Assembly: GCA_016703325.1 (NCBI GenBank)
Contig: JADJCH010000054.1
Location: 1 to 21,219 of the forward strand
Direction: 5' to 3'
Source of the DNA: Burkholderiales bacterium
GTDB taxonomy: Bacteria; Pseudomonadota; Gammaproteobacteria; Burkholderiales; Burkholderiaceae_C
DNA: 21,219 bases
The first letter of the stretch is position 1, and each line of letters starts with the position of its first letter. Under the pieces are notes generated by a model. It was not told the origin of the DNA. It saw nothing but the letters and a program-made list of their open reading frames with translations, and made no database searches. This document shows, piece after piece, positions 14,293 through 21,219 of this stretch. The position numbers and the translations under genes were made by a program.

Positions 14293-15571
14293 GCTGGGCG
14301 ATGGCCTGCTGCAGTTCCTGCCAGCGTTCTTTCTTGGTCGGTCGCCCCCACTTCTTGGTCGCAGTCTCGGCCAGCAGCATGCCTGCCGCGACACGACAGC
14401 GCGGTTCGGTCCATGCCAGCGCCGTCCTCATGAAGTTGAGCCGGCTCTGGTTGAACGTGCCACTGGGGTTGAAATCAACATTCTTGGGCGCTTGGTCGAA
14501 GGCAAGACGGAAATCGGACAGCACCGGCTGCGCCTGTTCCCATTCCCGATCGGCCGGAGTCATCCCCTTCAGTCGCTCAGCTTCAGCATGTTCGGCCGCC
14601 GCAGCCTCCACGGCAGCCAGGACCTCGGCCCGGCGCCGTTTCTCGGCGGGGTCTTCATCCATCGCGCCATACCCGACAGCGGTCTTGGCGCCGAAGCCCA
14701 GCCACGCGAAGGCGTGTTCGAAGGCGGCCCGGAGCAGCACCTGCCAGCGCCCGCCCTCAGCCAGATCCTTGGCATGCCGGGCCAGGAACGGCACGTCGCA
14801 TTGCACGTGGAAGGCGAAGCGCGAGCCGGGCGGCACGGTCAGGAAGTGGATCGGGTTGGGCTGACCGCTGTCGTGCGGGGTGGTGCTGTCACCGCTGCGG
14901 GCGTCACGGCGCTGCTGGTAGTAGTGGCTCTGGTGCGGCGTCATCACCTCCACCTGCAGGCAGTCGCCGGCCAGCTGCGGCAGCACGTCCCAGACGTTCA
15001 GCGCGCCGCGCTGGTGGTTCTTGTCGCCGTCGTCGCTTTCCAGTCCGAACAGGTGGGTGATGGCGTCTTCGGTCCAGCCCTGCGCATCACCCCACTCGCC
15101 GCTCTTGAGCTCGCGCGCTGCTTGTCGCAGAACACCCTTCACGCCACTGCCGGGCAGGTAGGGCAGGCCGTAGGGGTTGAGGAAGGCAAAGCCGTTCTCC
15201 AGCGGGTGCTCGTTGCCCAGGCCGGTGGTGAAGGGGGCGATACAGAGAGCATCGAGCCGCAGCAGATGGCCCGCTGCGGCCTGCGCTGCAGCGGCAGCAG
15301 ATTGCCGGTCGGCGACAGCGCGCATCAGGGCCAGGTCACGGCTCCCCAGTTTCAATGCCTGTTTCAGCGCAGCCGACTTGTTCTCGTCCTTGAACTCGCG
15401 CAGCTCCTGGCGTGGACCCGAAGTGCGTTCATTGAGGTCATGTGTCGTCCACAACGGCTGACCCGTTCGCGAATCCACCCCCCACAGCGGCAGGTACATG
15501 CCAAACCGCAGGCCGGGCGAGGCCTGCGAGTGGTCCTGGCCCAGGTAGGTCGGTACGGCGGCAATGGCCAT
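14276..15571 (-). CDS. cmr6: Type III-B effector subunit Cmr6 with a long C-terminal extension
   Basis: Cmr6 is a RAMP protein at the head end of the Cmr filament. Motifs are PYLPGSGVKGVLRQ (residues 137-150), the insertion HLFGLESDDGDKNHQRGALNV (173-193, typical of Cmr6) and the Gly-rich loop WLGFGAKTAVGYGAM (290-304). The remaining 127 residues contain an Ala/Glu-rich helix likely to form a coiled coil (about 308-337) and a region with no match I know. The ATG at 15571 lies one base after the cmr5 stop; the ORF could extend upstream but the extra residues shadow cmr5. It is the last gene of the effector operon and overlaps the convergent PIN gene. Confidence 0.93.
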   Translation of the reverse strand: MAIAAVPTYLGQDHSQASPGLRFGMYLPLWGVDSRTGQPLWTTHDLNERTSGPRQELREFKDENKSAALKQALKLGSRDLALMRAVADRQSAAAAAQAAAGHLLRLDALCIAPFTTGLGNEHPLENGFAFLNPYGLPYLPGSGVKGVLRQAARELKSGEWGDAQGWTEDAITHLFGLESDDGDKNHQRGALNVWDVLPQLAGDCLQVEVMTPHQSHYYQQRRDARSGDSTTPHDSGQPNPIHFLTVPPGSRFAFHVQCDVPFLARHAKDLAEGGRWQVLLRAAFEHAFAWLGFGAKTAVGYGAMDEDPAEKRRRAEVLAAVEAAAAEHAEAERLKGMTPADREWEQAQPVLSDFRLAFDQAPKNVDFNPSGTFNQSRLNFMRTALAWTEPRCRVAAGMLLAETATKKWGRPTKKERWQELQQAIAQLKGEA

Positions 15572-15572
15572 G

Positions 15573-15953
15573 TCAGCGCTCCCCGCCCGCAGCCCGCGCA
15601 GCGGGTGCCATCTGCCGCACCCAGCGCAGCCAGGCAAAGGCCTCGGTGGTGATGGCCTGGAAGCTGCGCGGCTCGGCCTTCATCAGCGCCTGCATGAAGC
15701 TGGCGAATTCGGCCTTGGGCAGTTCCTTCGGAAAGCGCTGGCACAGCCAGGCGCGCAGGTGGTCGCCCAGCACCTGGCAGTGCGCCTGGGAGGACTTGCT
15801 GCCCTTCTCGTGCAGGAAGGCCAGCACCTGCATCATCCCGCTGTTCATGATGAGCGCCGGCAGCCCCTTGGCCAGGTTCTGGTAGTCGCTGCTGCAACCC
15901 TGGGCACGGGCCCAGGCGTCGGCCGCACGTTTCTGTTCAAGTGTCTGTGCCAT
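15573..15953 (-). CDS. cmr5: Type III-B effector small subunit Cmr5
   Basis: Cmr5 is the small all-helical subunit that lines the crRNA-target groove of the Cmr complex. The start MAQTLEQKRAADAWARAQ followed by LPALIMNSGMMQVLAFLHEKG is typical, and the length of 126 residues is normal. An upstream TTG at 15962 overlaps the cmr4 stop and would add three residues. The ATG at 15953 is preferred because GGAGG lies 10 nt upstream, whereas it would be only 1 nt from the TTG. Confidence 0.93.
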   Translation of the reverse strand: MAQTLEQKRAADAWARAQGCSSDYQNLAKGLPALIMNSGMMQVLAFLHEKGSKSSQAHCQVLGDHLRAWLCQRFPKELPKAEFASFMQALMKAEPRSFQAITTEAFAWLRWVRQMAPAARAAGGER

Positions 15954-15958
15954 GGTCT

Positions 15959-16855
15959 TCAAGCCTCCACCACCGTGGCCACCACCAGCCCTCGGCCGGT
16001 CGTGGCGTCGCCGCCCATCTGCAGCACGCCGCGGCTGAGCACAGCCTTGATCTGAGCCAGCACCTCGTCGGCCTGCAGCTTCTCGTCGGCCTTGCCGCTG
16101 CGCGTGGCACTGGCCATCAGCGGAGCGACCAGCAGCGATTCGGGCGGCAGGTTCTCGGTGTAGAACAGGCCGCCGTCATCGGCCGTTCCCGTCTCGCTGT
16201 TGATGCGCACATGCGGCTCGACCAGCGTGGCGTGCTCGGCGAAGTAGCCGAAGTCGGTGTCGGACAGCACGACCAGGTCCTCGGCCAGCTTCTGCCGAAA
16301 GTAGGCATAGGCATCGCCTGCGGGCAGGCCCTTGGCAGCCAGGTCGGAGGACAGCTTGGGCAGCGTCGGCGACACCTTGGCGTCGTACTCGAAGGCCTCC
16401 AGGTGCAGCTTGGTTCCACTCAACAGGGCCGGGTTGGCGAGCAGGCATTCACCTTCCTTGACCGTGGGGATCGTCCAGTCGGCCTTCACCCCGACCAGCC
16501 CCAGAAGCCGCTGCGCCCGCGCCAGCGCCTGCGGACAGGTCGCGTACACGTAGCCGCCACGCAGGCTGCGCACCGGGAAGGCGACGAGCTGCGCATCGCC
16601 GAAGCTCAGCGCGCCGGCATGCAAGTCACCGCTCTGCGACTCGGGACCGAACAGCCGGTTGATGTGCGACGCCTGCCCGCCCAGGGCCTGGAAGCCATGG
16701 CGCAGCGCCCCCTTGATGCCCGAGCCGGCGAAGCTCGGATGGTGGGTGTGGCGCTCGCGCTGGATGGGGTTGTCGATCACGCCCACGGCGCTGCCGGCGC
16801 CCATGTGCACGGGGCTGACGGCGTAGAGGAAGACGGCGGCTTGTTTCTCGAACAT
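15959..16855 (-). CDS. cmr4: Type III-B effector RNase subunit Cmr4
   Basis: Cmr4 forms the backbone of the complex and cuts bound target RNA at 6-nt intervals. The catalytic Asp is present at residue 28 in GVIDNPIQRERHT, and FAGSGIKGALRHGF is the conserved RAMP helix. The Gly-rich end reads LQMGGDATTGRGL. The length of 298 residues is usual. It follows cmr3 by 38 nt and is followed by cmr5 with almost no gap. RNA cutting should be intact. Confidence 0.96.
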   Translation of the reverse strand: MFEKQAAVFLYAVSPVHMGAGSAVGVIDNPIQRERHTHHPSFAGSGIKGALRHGFQALGGQASHINRLFGPESQSGDLHAGALSFGDAQLVAFPVRSLRGGYVYATCPQALARAQRLLGLVGVKADWTIPTVKEGECLLANPALLSGTKLHLEAFEYDAKVSPTLPKLSSDLAAKGLPAGDAYAYFRQKLAEDLVVLSDTDFGYFAEHATLVEPHVRINSETGTADDGGLFYTENLPPESLLVAPLMASATRSGKADEKLQADEVLAQIKAVLSRGVLQMGGDATTGRGLVVATVVEA

Positions 16856-16893
16856 GGTGCGGGTCTTTCGTCAGGAGTTGGGTTCAGCCCGGC

Positions 16894-18054
16894 TTACCAG
16901 GCGGCAAAGGTGTAGCGGTTGAAGCCCTCGGCGCGGCGCTGGGCATTGTGTGAGTCGTGCATCCAGAGGCCCTGCTCGGCAAGCTTGCCGAGCGTCTCGG
17001 GCGTGGCCTCCAGGTCGTCGAGCCAGTAGACGCTGCCGGTGGGCGCCACGCGCTCGGCAGGTTTGGGGGCACGCTGGGCCAGGTCCCAGCCACTGACGAC
17101 GTCGGCACGCGCCACCGCGGCGCAGACCAGGCGCGCGCTCAGGCCCGGCCAGCGCAGGCGCAGGTCGGCGTCGGTGCCGGGCAGGCGCCAGCCCTCGGCA
17201 AACAGGCCCGGGGTGGTGAGCAGCACACGCGCGCGGCGGGCCTTGCAAATGGCAGCCAGGTCCACGGCCACCGGCGGATGGCGCGCGACTCGCACGGCAG
17301 CGCCGCGGCCGTCGCCACCCAGGCGCAGCACGCCGTGGGACGGCGGCTCGCACCCCGTGACGCTGGCCAGAAAGCCGATGCCGTCGCGCAGGGCCACGGC
17401 CTGCACTGTGAACAGCTGGCCGTCGGCGGCACGGCGCCGCTCGGCATCCAGGCCCACGCCAACGCGTTCGTCCAGGCTCCACAGGTCGGAGGTCTTCAGC
17501 AGGTGGTTCACGGCCGGCGTCCGCCCGGCCAGATGCTCGGCCCAGCCCGCCTGCGTGAGCCAGACGCCGCCCAGGGGCTTGCCACGCTCGCCCTGCGGCA
17601 GCACGGGCCACAGGGGCAGCGCCGCCGAGCTGGCCAGCCCGGCCGCCGGCGCCGTGGGCACGAGCCGCTGCAGGCGCTGCGCGGCGCCCTTCTCGTCGGC
17701 CAGGGCGACCAGGTCGGCGGGCAGCGGGTGCAGCGACTCCACGCGGCCATCGGCCAGCCGCCGCGCCAGCGTGAAGCCGGCGACGGCAAAGGCGCCCGGC
17801 GCTGCAGGCGTCCCCAGCAGCGGGTGCGTCACACGCCCTTGCGCAAAGGCCGCCAGATCGACGCCGTCGCGGGCCAGCATGGCGCTGCGCAGGGCACCCG
17901 CGGCCACCGAAGGCCAGGGCGGCACCAGGCTTTCGCCGTAGCTGCCGGCGTCGCCGAAGAGCTTGTTGCCGCGCAGGAACAGCACGTCCAGCGGCTCGAT
18001 GAAGCGGTGATGGACGACGTTCGGGTTGGGGTTCGGGTTCATGCTCGTGCTCAT
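16894..18054 (-). CDS. cmr3: Type III-B effector subunit Cmr3
   Basis: Cmr3 binds the 5' handle of the crRNA next to Cmr2. The N-terminal signature RFIEPLDVLFLRGNKLFG and then VPPWPSVAAGALRSA is diagnostic. The mid-protein segment VGVGLDAERRRAADGQLF and the C-terminal EGFNRYTFAAW are also typical. A short Asn-Pro repeat (MNPNPNPN) at residues 5-12 is a local oddity probably without functional weight. The start overlaps the cmr2 stop by ATGA, so the two are coupled. Confidence 0.95.
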   Translation of the reverse strand: MSTSMNPNPNPNVVHHRFIEPLDVLFLRGNKLFGDAGSYGESLVPPWPSVAAGALRSAMLARDGVDLAAFAQGRVTHPLLGTPAAPGAFAVAGFTLARRLADGRVESLHPLPADLVALADEKGAAQRLQRLVPTAPAAGLASSAALPLWPVLPQGERGKPLGGVWLTQAGWAEHLAGRTPAVNHLLKTSDLWSLDERVGVGLDAERRRAADGQLFTVQAVALRDGIGFLASVTGCEPPSHGVLRLGGDGRGAAVRVARHPPVAVDLAAICKARRARVLLTTPGLFAEGWRLPGTDADLRLRWPGLSARLVCAAVARADVVSGWDLAQRAPKPAERVAPTGSVYWLDDLEATPETLGKLAEQGLWMHDSHNAQRRAEGFNRYTFAAW

Positions 18055-21000
18055 CGGTCGGCGCTGCGGGTTTCGCGGGCCAGGAACTCCGCGACGCCCA
18101 TGAAGTGGGCCAGCCAGTCCAGGCGCTTGTCCTTGGAGCCTGGCGCAGGCCGCAGGGCGTCGTTGAAGGCCAGCGCCGCCAGGCGCCGGGCCAGCTCAGG
18201 TGCCTGGGCCCTGGCCTCGTCGCCTTGGGCCTGGCGCTGCAACTGGTAGCTCAGCAGCGACGCCAGCATGGCCGGGTCGTCCTGCGGCAGGTCCTTGATC
18301 CAGTCCAGGCTGTTGTAGACCGCACGGCGCGAGACGCCGTCCTGCCCCAGCCAGCGCCGCAGCGCGTCCAGCAGGGCCACCGGCTCACCCCACTTGGCGG
18401 TGACGGTGAGCGCGCCGCCCGAGCGCTTGACCACGGTGAGGCTGAAGGCATCGCGCCCACCGGCGTTCTTGGCGCGGCTCTCGGCAGCACGCAGCTCGCG
18501 CAGCACCGCGCCCAGCGGCGCCTGGTGGTGGGCGATGACGCCGCCGGCGCTGGCCGTGGCCTTGTGACCCATCATGCGCATCAGCCGCATGCGGGGCCCC
18601 TGGCGCAGCATGGCGAAGCCGCGGTGCAGGGTCAGCCCCTGGCGGTCACGCTCACCCTGCTCATGCGCCGGATCGTGCCCGGCGTAAGCCAGGCGCAAGC
18701 GCTGCATCGCCGGCAGCAGGTCGGCCACCGGCAGCATGGCCAGCACGTCGTCGCCACCGGCGTAGATCAGCCGGCCCAGGAACTCCTCTTCCACCACATG
18801 CGGCACGACGGTGAGCGAAAAGTCGTTCAACGCCGCGGAGATCGACAGGTGGCGGTTGGGCGACACGGCGCGCGGCTGGTCGGCGTAGGCGCGCAGCGTC
18901 GGCTCCCGCCGGGCGTGCTGATCGAAGCCGGCACGGGTCTGCGGGTGGAAGCTCTCGCGATAGGGAATGGCGTACTGGTCGCCGCCGGCCAGCCAGGCGC
19001 CCATGCGGTCGCCGTCCATCAGCAGCAGCGAGTAGTAGGTCTCCAGCTTGCCTGCATCTCGGCCCAGCGTGCGACGCACCAGGCCCTGCAGGTCGTGGGC
19101 GGCAGCCTCGTCGTCCAGTTGGTCGGCCGCATCCAGCAGCGCCGGAAGGCGGCGCGCATCGTCGAGCGCGCCGGCCTGTCGCGCGTGCTTGCGCATGAGC
19201 CTGCGCGGCAGCGCCACGGTCTCGCCGCCGTGCTCGTCCAGGGCGCGGTCCAGGTCCGGCGGCGTGATCGCTCCACGTTCCAGCCACTGGTCGAGCTGGT
19301 GGGCCAGCGACATGGTGTGGGTGGACACCACGAAGCGCCGCGCGCTGCGGCCGGCTTCGGCGTCCCCCACCCGCTTGCCGACCTCCTCGGCAAACAGCTG
19401 CGGCCACAGGCGTTTGAGGGCCGGCAGAGCGCCCAGGTGCTCACCCTTCTTGGCCCAGGCCGGGCGCTCGCGGGCGATGATCGTCCACAGGGTGTCCTTG
19501 CGCTGCCCAGGCGGCAGCTGCAGATGGGCCGGGTCGGTGGTGAGCCACTCCGTCTCGCCGGTCAGCGAGCAGCGCCAGCCCGCCTGCGGCTGTTGCTGGA
19601 ATGGACGCACCGCCTTGGCGGCGGCCAGGGCGCGTTCGGCGAGATCGTGCACCGCCGGGTAGAGCGCACCGGGGTTGGGGTCGAAGAAGACGGTGTTGCC
19701 CTCCCAGCGCACGCTCTTCTGCAGCACTTCCCAGGCCTTGGAGGTCAGGAAGCCGCAGGGCTGGCCTGGCTGTACGCCAAAGAACGGCGCCATCGCAGCG
19801 CTGAGGGCGCGGGTGTCCAGGTCGGTCTGCTTCGCGGCGTTGCGCGGCTGGATCAGCGAGAAGGGCACCGCGGCCCAGTGGACCTCGGGGAAACCTTCGA
19901 GCTGCTGGCGCATCTGGCGGTGCGCATGGCTGTCACGCCCGGCGTCCAGGCCCGCCTCCTGGAGCAGGCGTTCCACCACCGTCTGGCCCTGGGCCTGCAG
20001 CCAGCCGCGCACCGCGCGCTCCACCTGCAAGGCCAGCTCACCTGCCTGGGAGGCCGGCACCAGCGCCACGAAGCGGTTGGGCAGCGCGGCGGCGAACAGC
20101 GGGTTGGCGTCGGTGGCCTTGCCGGTCCAGGGGGCGCCGTCGAACAGCCGGGCGGGCAGCCCCAGGTCGTCGCGCAGCCAGGCGTCCACCTGCGGCACGC
20201 CGCGCAGGCGCGGGAAGAGGATGGCATCCGGGCCGAGCGCCTCGCACACCGGCTTCATGGCCTCCCAGGCCAGCCGGGCCAGCAGGTGCGAACCCGCCCA
20301 CAGGTCCGAGGTGCTGCGCGCCGCGGCGATGAAGCTCTGCACCGGCCCGATGGCCAGCGTCAGCAGGGCCACCTCGCCCTGCGGGTCGGCGGCAAACGCA
20401 CCCGCAAAGGCCGAGGTCAGGTCCAGGTGGTCCCAGATGCTGTGGTCGGGCACGCGGGTGTCGGCCGGCAGCAGCGGCCACAGGGCGCCGAGCGTGCCGT
20501 TGTCCTGCGCCTCGCTCAGCTCGGGGCCGAAGCGCCAGAGGGCGAACAGGGTGCGGGTCCAGTCAACCTCGCCGTCGGGGCGACGCTGAATGAGCGCAGC
20601 GGTGTGCTCGAAGCAGCGTGACTTCAGGTCGTCCAGCTCGGTGTCGCGCAGGCCGCCGAGGTGGTACTCGGCCCCGGTGAGCGGGTGGATCAGCACCGGC
20701 TCCTTGGCCCAACGCACCTGGCTGCCGAGCGCGACCTTCAGCGTCTTCTGCTCACCCTTTTTCGTAGGGACAGTGATCTCCTGCATCGGCCACTGCGGAC
20801 GATCGGCAGCCGCCGCCCACCAGTCGGCGCGCTTGACCGTCTGGTACATCGCGGCCGGAATGCCCTGCTTGAACAGGGCGCGGTGCAGCACCTCGTCGTT
20901 GTCGGGGTCGATGTTGGCCGCATCGATGCGCTGGAAGCCCAGCAGGCGGTGCAAGGCGCGCGAGCTGCCGCCCTCGTGCCCCTCGGGGTCGCGCAGCAGC

Positions 21001-21077
21001 ACCAGCGCCTTCTCGGCCGGGTCGTGCAGACGGGCATGCAGCTTGGTCTGCCAGAGGGTGTCGTGTGGGATCGTCAT
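18051..21077 (-). CDS. cmr2: Cas10/Cmr2, HD nuclease and cyclic oligoadenylate synthase
   Basis: Cmr2 is the large subunit that, on target RNA binding, can cut DNA by its HD domain and make cyclic oligoadenylate by its Palm domain. The HD motif is at residues 18-19 in RLHDPAEKALVLL. The first Palm has LLMDGDRMGAWL (685-696) and the second has the catalytic IYAGGDDVLAML (GGDD at 774-777). Both activities therefore look intact. The zinc-binding region near GWRCSLTGETEWL (C503) has only one cysteine where archaeal homologues have four, so that metal site is probably absent. The 1008 residues lie within the range for proteobacterial Cmr2. The gene begins 8 nt after the upstream partial gene, and its stop overlaps cmr3. 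Confidence 0.97.
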   Translation of the reverse strand: MTIPHDTLWQTKLHARLHDPAEKALVLLRDPEGHEGGSSRALHRLLGFQRIDAANIDPDNDEVLHRALFKQGIPAAMYQTVKRADWWAAAADRPQWPMQEITVPTKKGEQKTLKVALGSQVRWAKEPVLIHPLTGAEYHLGGLRDTELDDLKSRCFEHTAALIQRRPDGEVDWTRTLFALWRFGPELSEAQDNGTLGALWPLLPADTRVPDHSIWDHLDLTSAFAGAFAADPQGEVALLTLAIGPVQSFIAAARSTSDLWAGSHLLARLAWEAMKPVCEALGPDAILFPRLRGVPQVDAWLRDDLGLPARLFDGAPWTGKATDANPLFAAALPNRFVALVPASQAGELALQVERAVRGWLQAQGQTVVERLLQEAGLDAGRDSHAHRQMRQQLEGFPEVHWAAVPFSLIQPRNAAKQTDLDTRALSAAMAPFFGVQPGQPCGFLTSKAWEVLQKSVRWEGNTVFFDPNPGALYPAVHDLAERALAAAKAVRPFQQQPQAGWRCSLTGETEWLTTDPAHLQLPPGQRKDTLWTIIARERPAWAKKGEHLGALPALKRLWPQLFAEEVGKRVGDAEAGRSARRFVVSTHTMSLAHQLDQWLERGAITPPDLDRALDEHGGETVALPRRLMRKHARQAGALDDARRLPALLDAADQLDDEAAAHDLQGLVRRTLGRDAGKLETYYSLLLMDGDRMGAWLAGGDQYAIPYRESFHPQTRAGFDQHARREPTLRAYADQPRAVSPNRHLSISAALNDFSLTVVPHVVEEEFLGRLIYAGGDDVLAMLPVADLLPAMQRLRLAYAGHDPAHEQGERDRQGLTLHRGFAMLRQGPRMRLMRMMGHKATASAGGVIAHHQAPLGAVLRELRAAESRAKNAGGRDAFSLTVVKRSGGALTVTAKWGEPVALLDALRRWLGQDGVSRRAVYNSLDWIKDLPQDDPAMLASLLSYQLQRQAQGDEARAQAPELARRLAALAFNDALRPAPGSKDKRLDWLAHFMGVAEFLARETRSADR

Positions 21078-21085
21078 GGCGGGGC

Positions 21086-21219
21086 TCAGGCGGCAATGCG
21101 CTTCAGGTTCGACGTCGGCTGGTCCAGGTAGGCATGCACCTTCGCCCAGACCTGCTCGAGGGCCCTGCGATCGGGGCGGAAGGAGGGGGGCGGCTGGCAG
21201 GGCATGTGGAAGATCACGC
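21086..21219 (-). CDS. C-terminal end of an upstream gene, probably cmr1
   Basis: An open frame enters from the right edge and gives 43 residues beginning VIFHMPCQ and ending NLKRIAA before a TGA at 21086-21088, 8 nt upstream of cmr2. Cmr1 is the only Cmr subunit missing here and commonly lies just before cmr2, and the spacing shows one operon. The fragment has no diagnostic RAMP motif, so the name rests on position. Confidence 0.5.
   Translation of the reverse strand, partial: VIFHMPCQPPPSFRPDRRALEQVWAKVHAYLDQPTSNLKRIAA

Noticed and set aside
13069..14394. 441-codon minus-strand frame covering the toxin-antitoxin pair and the cas6 start
   Set aside because: Its sequence is not protein-like and is antisense to the RHH/PIN genes. 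Only its short part near 13548 is relevant, as the probable cas6 start.
18105..20621. Very long plus-strand open frame (838 codons) opposite cmr2
   Set aside because: Shadow of cmr2; the minus strand has the HD and GGDD motifs.

Overview
The window is a GC-rich chromosomal or plasmid segment from what looks like a betaproteobacterium of the Burkholderiales. That placement is inferred from codon use and the style of the proteins, not from a search. Its core is a type III-B (Cmr) CRISPR-Cas locus with its array, processing nuclease, second-messenger ancillary genes and an unusual adaptation module. Toxin-antitoxin genes are interspersed, and decayed insertion sequences bound it on the left.

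Layout, left to right. Positions 1-3120 hold insertion-sequence debris: an IS110-family transposase broken by two single-base shifts (minus strand, 755-1773), a 19-bp-arm inverted repeat (1863-1923), and an IS4-family transposase with an odd N-terminus and one frameshift (1901-3096). A CRISPR array of 38 identical 37-bp repeats and 37 spacers follows (3146-5772). Then come four adaptation genes on the minus strand (5978-8847): Cas2, Cas1, a second Cas1-like protein that seems to lack catalytic residues, and a second Cas2. The last two boundaries in this set each overlap by 8 nt. Next are a VapBC-type pair (plus, 9003-9628) and HicAB (minus, 9759-10360). A minus-strand accessory operon (10399-13548) encodes Cas6, an MNT nucleotidyltransferase, a truncated HEPN protein, Csx16 and a Card1/Can2-type CARF nuclease. 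A ribbon-helix-helix/PIN toxin pair (plus, 13658-14292) separates it from the effector operon cmr6-cmr5-cmr4-cmr3-cmr2 (14276-21077, minus). The C-terminus of the next gene upstream, probably cmr1, is cut by the window edge.

Likely workings. Cas6 would process the array transcript, probably made from the minus strand starting beside the adaptation genes. The Cmr complex would bind target RNA, cut it through Cmr4 and activate Cmr2, which keeps both its HD and GGDD motifs. Cyclic oligoadenylate made by Cmr2 would switch on the CARF nuclease, and Csx16 may end the signal. The adaptation module, with two Cas2-like and two Cas1-like proteins in one overlapping cluster, is the least familiar part and the best candidate for undescribed biology. 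Several single-base shifts in C/G runs, including one near the start of cas6, need checking against reads before any gene is called dead.
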